A stretch of DNA of 7,782 bases from DASSTJ01 sp035707965 (GTDB taxonomy: Bacteria; Actinomycetota; Actinomycetes; Actinomycetales; Angustibacteraceae), in assembly GCA_035707965.1 (NCBI GenBank), contig DASSTJ010000150.1, positions 1 through 7,782 of the forward strand, given 5' to 3'. A model generated the notes under the pieces. The model saw only the letters and a program-made list of their open reading frames with translations, was not told the DNA's origin and searched no databases. Positions 5,381 through 7,782 of this stretch are shown here, piece by piece (position 1 is the stretch's first letter; every line of letters starts with the position of its first letter). The translations under genes were made by a program, and so were the position numbers.

Positions 5381-6715
5381 ATGACCGCCACCGAGCTCTC
5401 GCGGCCGCCGACCCCGGACACACACCGCCGCCGCACCTGGCGGGCGCCGCTCGTCCTCCTCGTCGGCGCCGTATCCGTCTATGCGCTCACGGTCGTCAGG
5501 TCGTACTTCAGCGCGGACATCTGGACCGCCAACTTCGCCTCATGGCACCTCGCCACGACAGGAAACCCCTGGGTGGAAGGCATCCCGTTCCCGGCCTTCG
5601 ACCACAACCCGCTGCGCGGCCAGTGGTTCCTCGAGGCGAACGGCCACACGGTGATAGGGCGTGCGCCCGGCGTGATCGCGGTGCAGCTCCCGGCGTACTG
5701 GCTCACCAGTCCGTCCTCGATGACGTCGCTCCCCGGAGCACTCACCGCAGCGCTGATGACTGGACTGTCGGTGCTTCTGATGTACCTCGCTCTTCGTCGG
5801 GTGACCTCCAGCACGCGGGCGATGCTGGCCACACTCGTGTTCGGCTTCACCACGCCGATGTGGAGCGTGGCCGCGAACGACGTTTGGCCGCACACCGTGA
5901 CCGTCCTCGGCATCGCCGGCATGGCATGGTGCGCCACTCACAACCGATGGTGGCTCGCAGGCGTCTTCGGCGGCGTCACCTTGTGGGGACGGCTGCACGC
6001 CGCCGTCATCGTGGCGGTGCTCGGGCTGTTCCTGGCCTGGCGACGCCGTGACCCGATGATCGCGGTCCGGATGGGGGTGTCCAGCAGCCTCTTCCTCGCG
6101 GCGATGTCGATCTGGACCCACTGGATGTACGGCAGCTGGAACCCGACAGCGTCCTACGACACGTCGCCTTTCGTCGATTACGCCGAAACCAACCGCATCA
6201 GCATCGTCAACCAAGCCGGCCTGTGGATCTCACCCGGTCGAGGTCTCCTGGTCTGGACACCCGTGCTGCTGCTGCTTCTGCCGGCGCTCGTGCGTTCCTG
6301 GCGGACGCTGCCGGACTGGTCGCGAGCGCTCGTCTACGGCGGCCTCGTCTACACGCTCCTGCAAGGCGCCCTCAACCGCTACAGCGGTGGCGATCACTTC
6401 TACGGCTACCGGCTGACCCTCGAGCTGCTGGCGTGCGCAACCCCGGCCTTGGCCATCGCAGCCGGAGATCTGGGTCGAGTGGGACGCGGCCTGTTGGGTC
6501 CGGTGCTAGGCGTCCAGCTCTTCGCAATCGCCATCGGCTCTGTGATCGATGGCGGCTTCGTGGCAACTGAAGATGCCTGGCACACCAACGGGTTCCTTCT
6601 CATCGTCGACAGGGTCGGTCCACTCGGCTGGCTCATGGTCGCTGTCGCGGCGGGCCTCGGGCACCTCGCCGGCCGCATGCTGCAGCGCCGCACTGCCACC
6701 CCGAGTGCCGCCTGA
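5381..6715 (+). CDS. Polytopic GT-C-like membrane glycosyltransferase (candidate)
   Basis: A 444-residue protein with an Arg-rich N-terminus (HRRRTWR), a first membrane helix at about 23-39 and at least nine further hydrophobic stretches. The loop after helix 1 holds RSYFSADIW, with D46 placed where GT-C enzymes carry their catalytic acidic residue, followed by a long extracytoplasmic segment. Later segments include SPGRGLLVWTPVLLLLLP (from residue 284) and GGDHFYGYRLTLE (336-348), which resemble conserved loops of bacterial GT39/GT-C-like proteins. Such enzymes use polyprenyl-phosphate sugars outside the membrane, which fits the adjacent GT2 gene; activity here is an inference. The frame opens at TTG 5330 and ATG 5333, but those lie behind a pyrimidine run with no ribosome site, so ATG 5381 is preferred with moderate certainty. 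It ends 31 bp from the convergent kinase gene. Confidence 0.8.
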   Translation: MTATELSRPPTPDTHRRRTWRAPLVLLVGAVSVYALTVVRSYFSADIWTANFASWHLATTGNPWVEGIPFPAFDHNPLRGQWFLEANGHTVIGRAPGVIAVQLPAYWLTSPSSMTSLPGALTAALMTGLSVLLMYLALRRVTSSTRAMLATLVFGFTTPMWSVAANDVWPHTVTVLGIAGMAWCATHNRWWLAGVFGGVTLWGRLHAAVIVAVLGLFLAWRRRDPMIAVRMGVSSSLFLAAMSIWTHWMYGSWNPTASYDTSPFVDYAETNRISIVNQAGLWISPGRGLLVWTPVLLLLLPALVRSWRTLPDWSRALVYGGLVYTLLQGALNRYSGGDHFYGYRLTLELLACATPALAIAAGDLGRVGRGLLGPVLGVQLFAIAIGSVIDGGFVATEDAWHTNGFLLIVDRVGPLGWLMVAVAAGLGHLAGRMLQRRTATPSAA

Positions 6716-6746
6716 GCGGTACAAGGCACCACACGGGGCTCGAACA

Positions 6747-7782
6747 TCACCGGGGGAACGTGAGCTCCCACTCCGTGCCGTAGGAGCCGGTCGAGAGCTC
6801 GGCCTCGCCACCGAGCTCCGAGACACGGCCGCGGATGGACGAAGAGACGCCGATCCGACCCTCACGCTCGGCCTCCTCCAGGCGACCAGCGGGGATGCCG
6901 GGGCCCTCGTCACGCACCGACACGTGGATCACGTCGGAGGTTGCTTCCAGCAGCACCCACGCCGGGGCGGACGGGCCGACGTGCGCCGCGACGTTGTCCA
7001 GGCAGGCGGCGACGACAGCCACGATCTCGTCCCCCTTGCGACGGTCGAGCACCACGCCGTTGGACGGCGTCGCGACGGAGACGCCCGGGCGGCGCTCCAG
7101 GGTCGACAGGAGACCGACCAGGTCGACGGTTCCGGGCGTCGGCTCGGCTACGTCCTGTTGCCGGATCAGTGAGCGCACCGCCTGCTCCTGCTCCCCCACC
7201 AGGCGAGCCAGGTCGGCCCCCTCGGGGCCGAGGTCGGGTGCGCGACGTTGGACCAGCGACAACACCTGGAGCACCCCGTCGTGCACGGCTCGCGCCATCT
7301 TGGTCCGTTCCATGGCTGTCGCGGCCGCGCGCTCGGCGGCCGCGGTGCGCGCCGCTGACCGGAGGAGCGAGTCGACCATCAGCCCGACGATCGCCCCGCC
7401 GATGACGATCAGGAAGTAGTTCCCATAGACCGTCTCGGTCAGGTAGCCACGCGCCAGGTAGTCGGTGACGGACACCAGGACCGCGCCGACGACGCCGCCG
7501 TACAGCCGCCAGTGGATCGACCACGCGAGCACCGCCCCGATGATCCAGAAGCCCGGCACGGTGGCGTTCCAGCCGTCGCCCTTGACCGGTGTCGTCAGCA
7601 CGATCGAGGCGAGGGTCACGACCATGTCGGCCACCAGCCACGCCGTCGTACGCCGGCGGTAGGCGTGGTAGACCCAGCTGACGAAACAGGTCCACAGCAC
7701 CAGCGCGGACAACAGGAGCCCGAGCCCGACCGGGTGCTCGACGTCGCCGCGGTAGATGTTGAGCCCGATGGCGTTGACGACG
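6747..7782 (-). CDS. macS: MacS-type membrane sensor histidine kinase (N-terminus beyond window)
   Basis: The kinase senses an unknown envelope signal and should phosphorylate a NarL-type regulator. The frame is open to the right edge, with 344 visible residues from about 7781; the TTG at 7712 that could serve as a start lies inside a membrane helix, so the true start is outside. Visible order: the end of an extracytoplasmic segment (IYRGDVEHP), five membrane helices, a short coiled linker (AARTAAAERAAATAMERTK), then a HisKA_3-type box ARAVHDGVLQVLSLVQRR with the phospho-His codon at 7281-7283. The ATPase domain shows an N-box-like ACLDNVAAHV (Asn codon 6993-6995), the G1 box VRDEGPGIP, and the G2 region RIGVSSSIRGRVSELGG, ending TEWELTFPR. 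This arrangement fits MacS of the actinobacterial MacRS system as I recall it. Its regulator would be expected next to it; the MacR-like gene is instead 4.7 kb downstream on the same strand. Confidence 0.92.
   Translation of the reverse strand, partial: VVNAIGLNIYRGDVEHPVGLGLLLSALVLWTCFVSWVYHAYRRRTTAWLVADMVVTLASIVLTTPVKGDGWNATVPGFWIIGAVLAWSIHWRLYGGVVGAVLVSVTDYLARGYLTETVYGNYFLIVIGGAIVGLMVDSLLRSAARTAAAERAAATAMERTKMARAVHDGVLQVLSLVQRRAPDLGPEGADLARLVGEQEQAVRSLIRQQDVAEPTPGTVDLVGLLSTLERRPGVSVATPSNGVVLDRRKGDEIVAVVAACLDNVAAHVGPSAPAWVLLEATSDVIHVSVRDEGPGIPAGRLEEAEREGRIGVSSSIRGRVSELGGEAELSTGSYGTEWELTFPR

Noticed and set aside
4171..6051. Plus-strand open frame of 626 codons across three genes
   Set aside because: It crosses antisense GT2 and YbhN-like genes and an alternate frame of the GT-C-like gene. 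Its composition is His/Arg/Asp-rich with no motifs, while the real genes show clear family signatures.
6716..6746. Possible terminator between the convergent GT-C-like and kinase genes
   Set aside because: Only weak GGC/GCC pairing is visible and there is no stable hairpin with a T-run.
2523..6746. Insertion-sequence or attachment-site boundaries of the sugar block
   Set aside because: No transposase, integrase, tRNA end or convincing direct repeat was found. The shared GGCTCG at both sides is too short to mean anything.
7710..7712. TTG 7712 as the kinase start
   Set aside because: The frame continues open to the window edge with sensible sequence (VVNAIGLNIYRGDVEHP), and TTG falls inside a membrane helix.

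Overview
The window is very GC-rich, with codons ending almost always in G or C, and carries an actinobacterial two-component system of the MacRS type. This points to a high-GC actinobacterium, most likely a Nocardioidaceae-type organism. That placement is an inference from protein style and codon use, not from a database search. No rRNA, tRNA, CRISPR array, transposase or integrase was seen.

The layout falls into three blocks. (A) Positions 1-2522, minus strand: a tight gene string read right to left, consisting of a flavin-reductase-like protein, a NarL/LuxR response regulator (MacR-like), a GNAT acetyltransferase, and a coiled-coil protein of unknown function that runs off the left edge. 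Gaps and overlaps are 9 bp, 17 bp and 4 bp, so this looks like one operon. (B) Positions 2627-6715: four genes for surface glycan or glycolipid work. They are a SAM-dependent methyltransferase (+), a YbhN/LPG-synthase-type membrane protein (-), a GT2 polyprenyl-phosphate-type glycosyltransferase with two C-terminal membrane helices (-), and a polytopic GT-C-like membrane protein (+). (C) Positions 6747-7782, minus strand: a membrane histidine kinase of the MacS type that runs off the right edge.

The main structural observation is that the likely cognate kinase (block C) and regulator (block A) lie on the same strand but are separated by block B, about 4.2 kb of envelope-sugar genes facing both ways. 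Codon context supports two origins. Val-Arg-Arg is written GTA-CGC-CGN all four times it occurs in block A, but GTG-CGG-CGC the one time it was noticed in block B. Block B also has more A/T-ending codons at its gene starts.

In block B the GT2 enzyme (cytoplasmic loading of a lipid-phosphate carrier), the YbhN-like membrane protein (candidate flippase or accessory) and the GT-C-like protein (extracytoplasmic transfer) could form a three-part sugar-transfer route of the GtrA/GtrB/Gtr kind, with a non-GtrA membrane protein in the middle. This is a hypothesis from protein types and adjacency. Two intergenic regions, around 2523-2626 and 5263-5380, hold divergent start signals. One contains a candidate leaderless promoter for the regulator operon.
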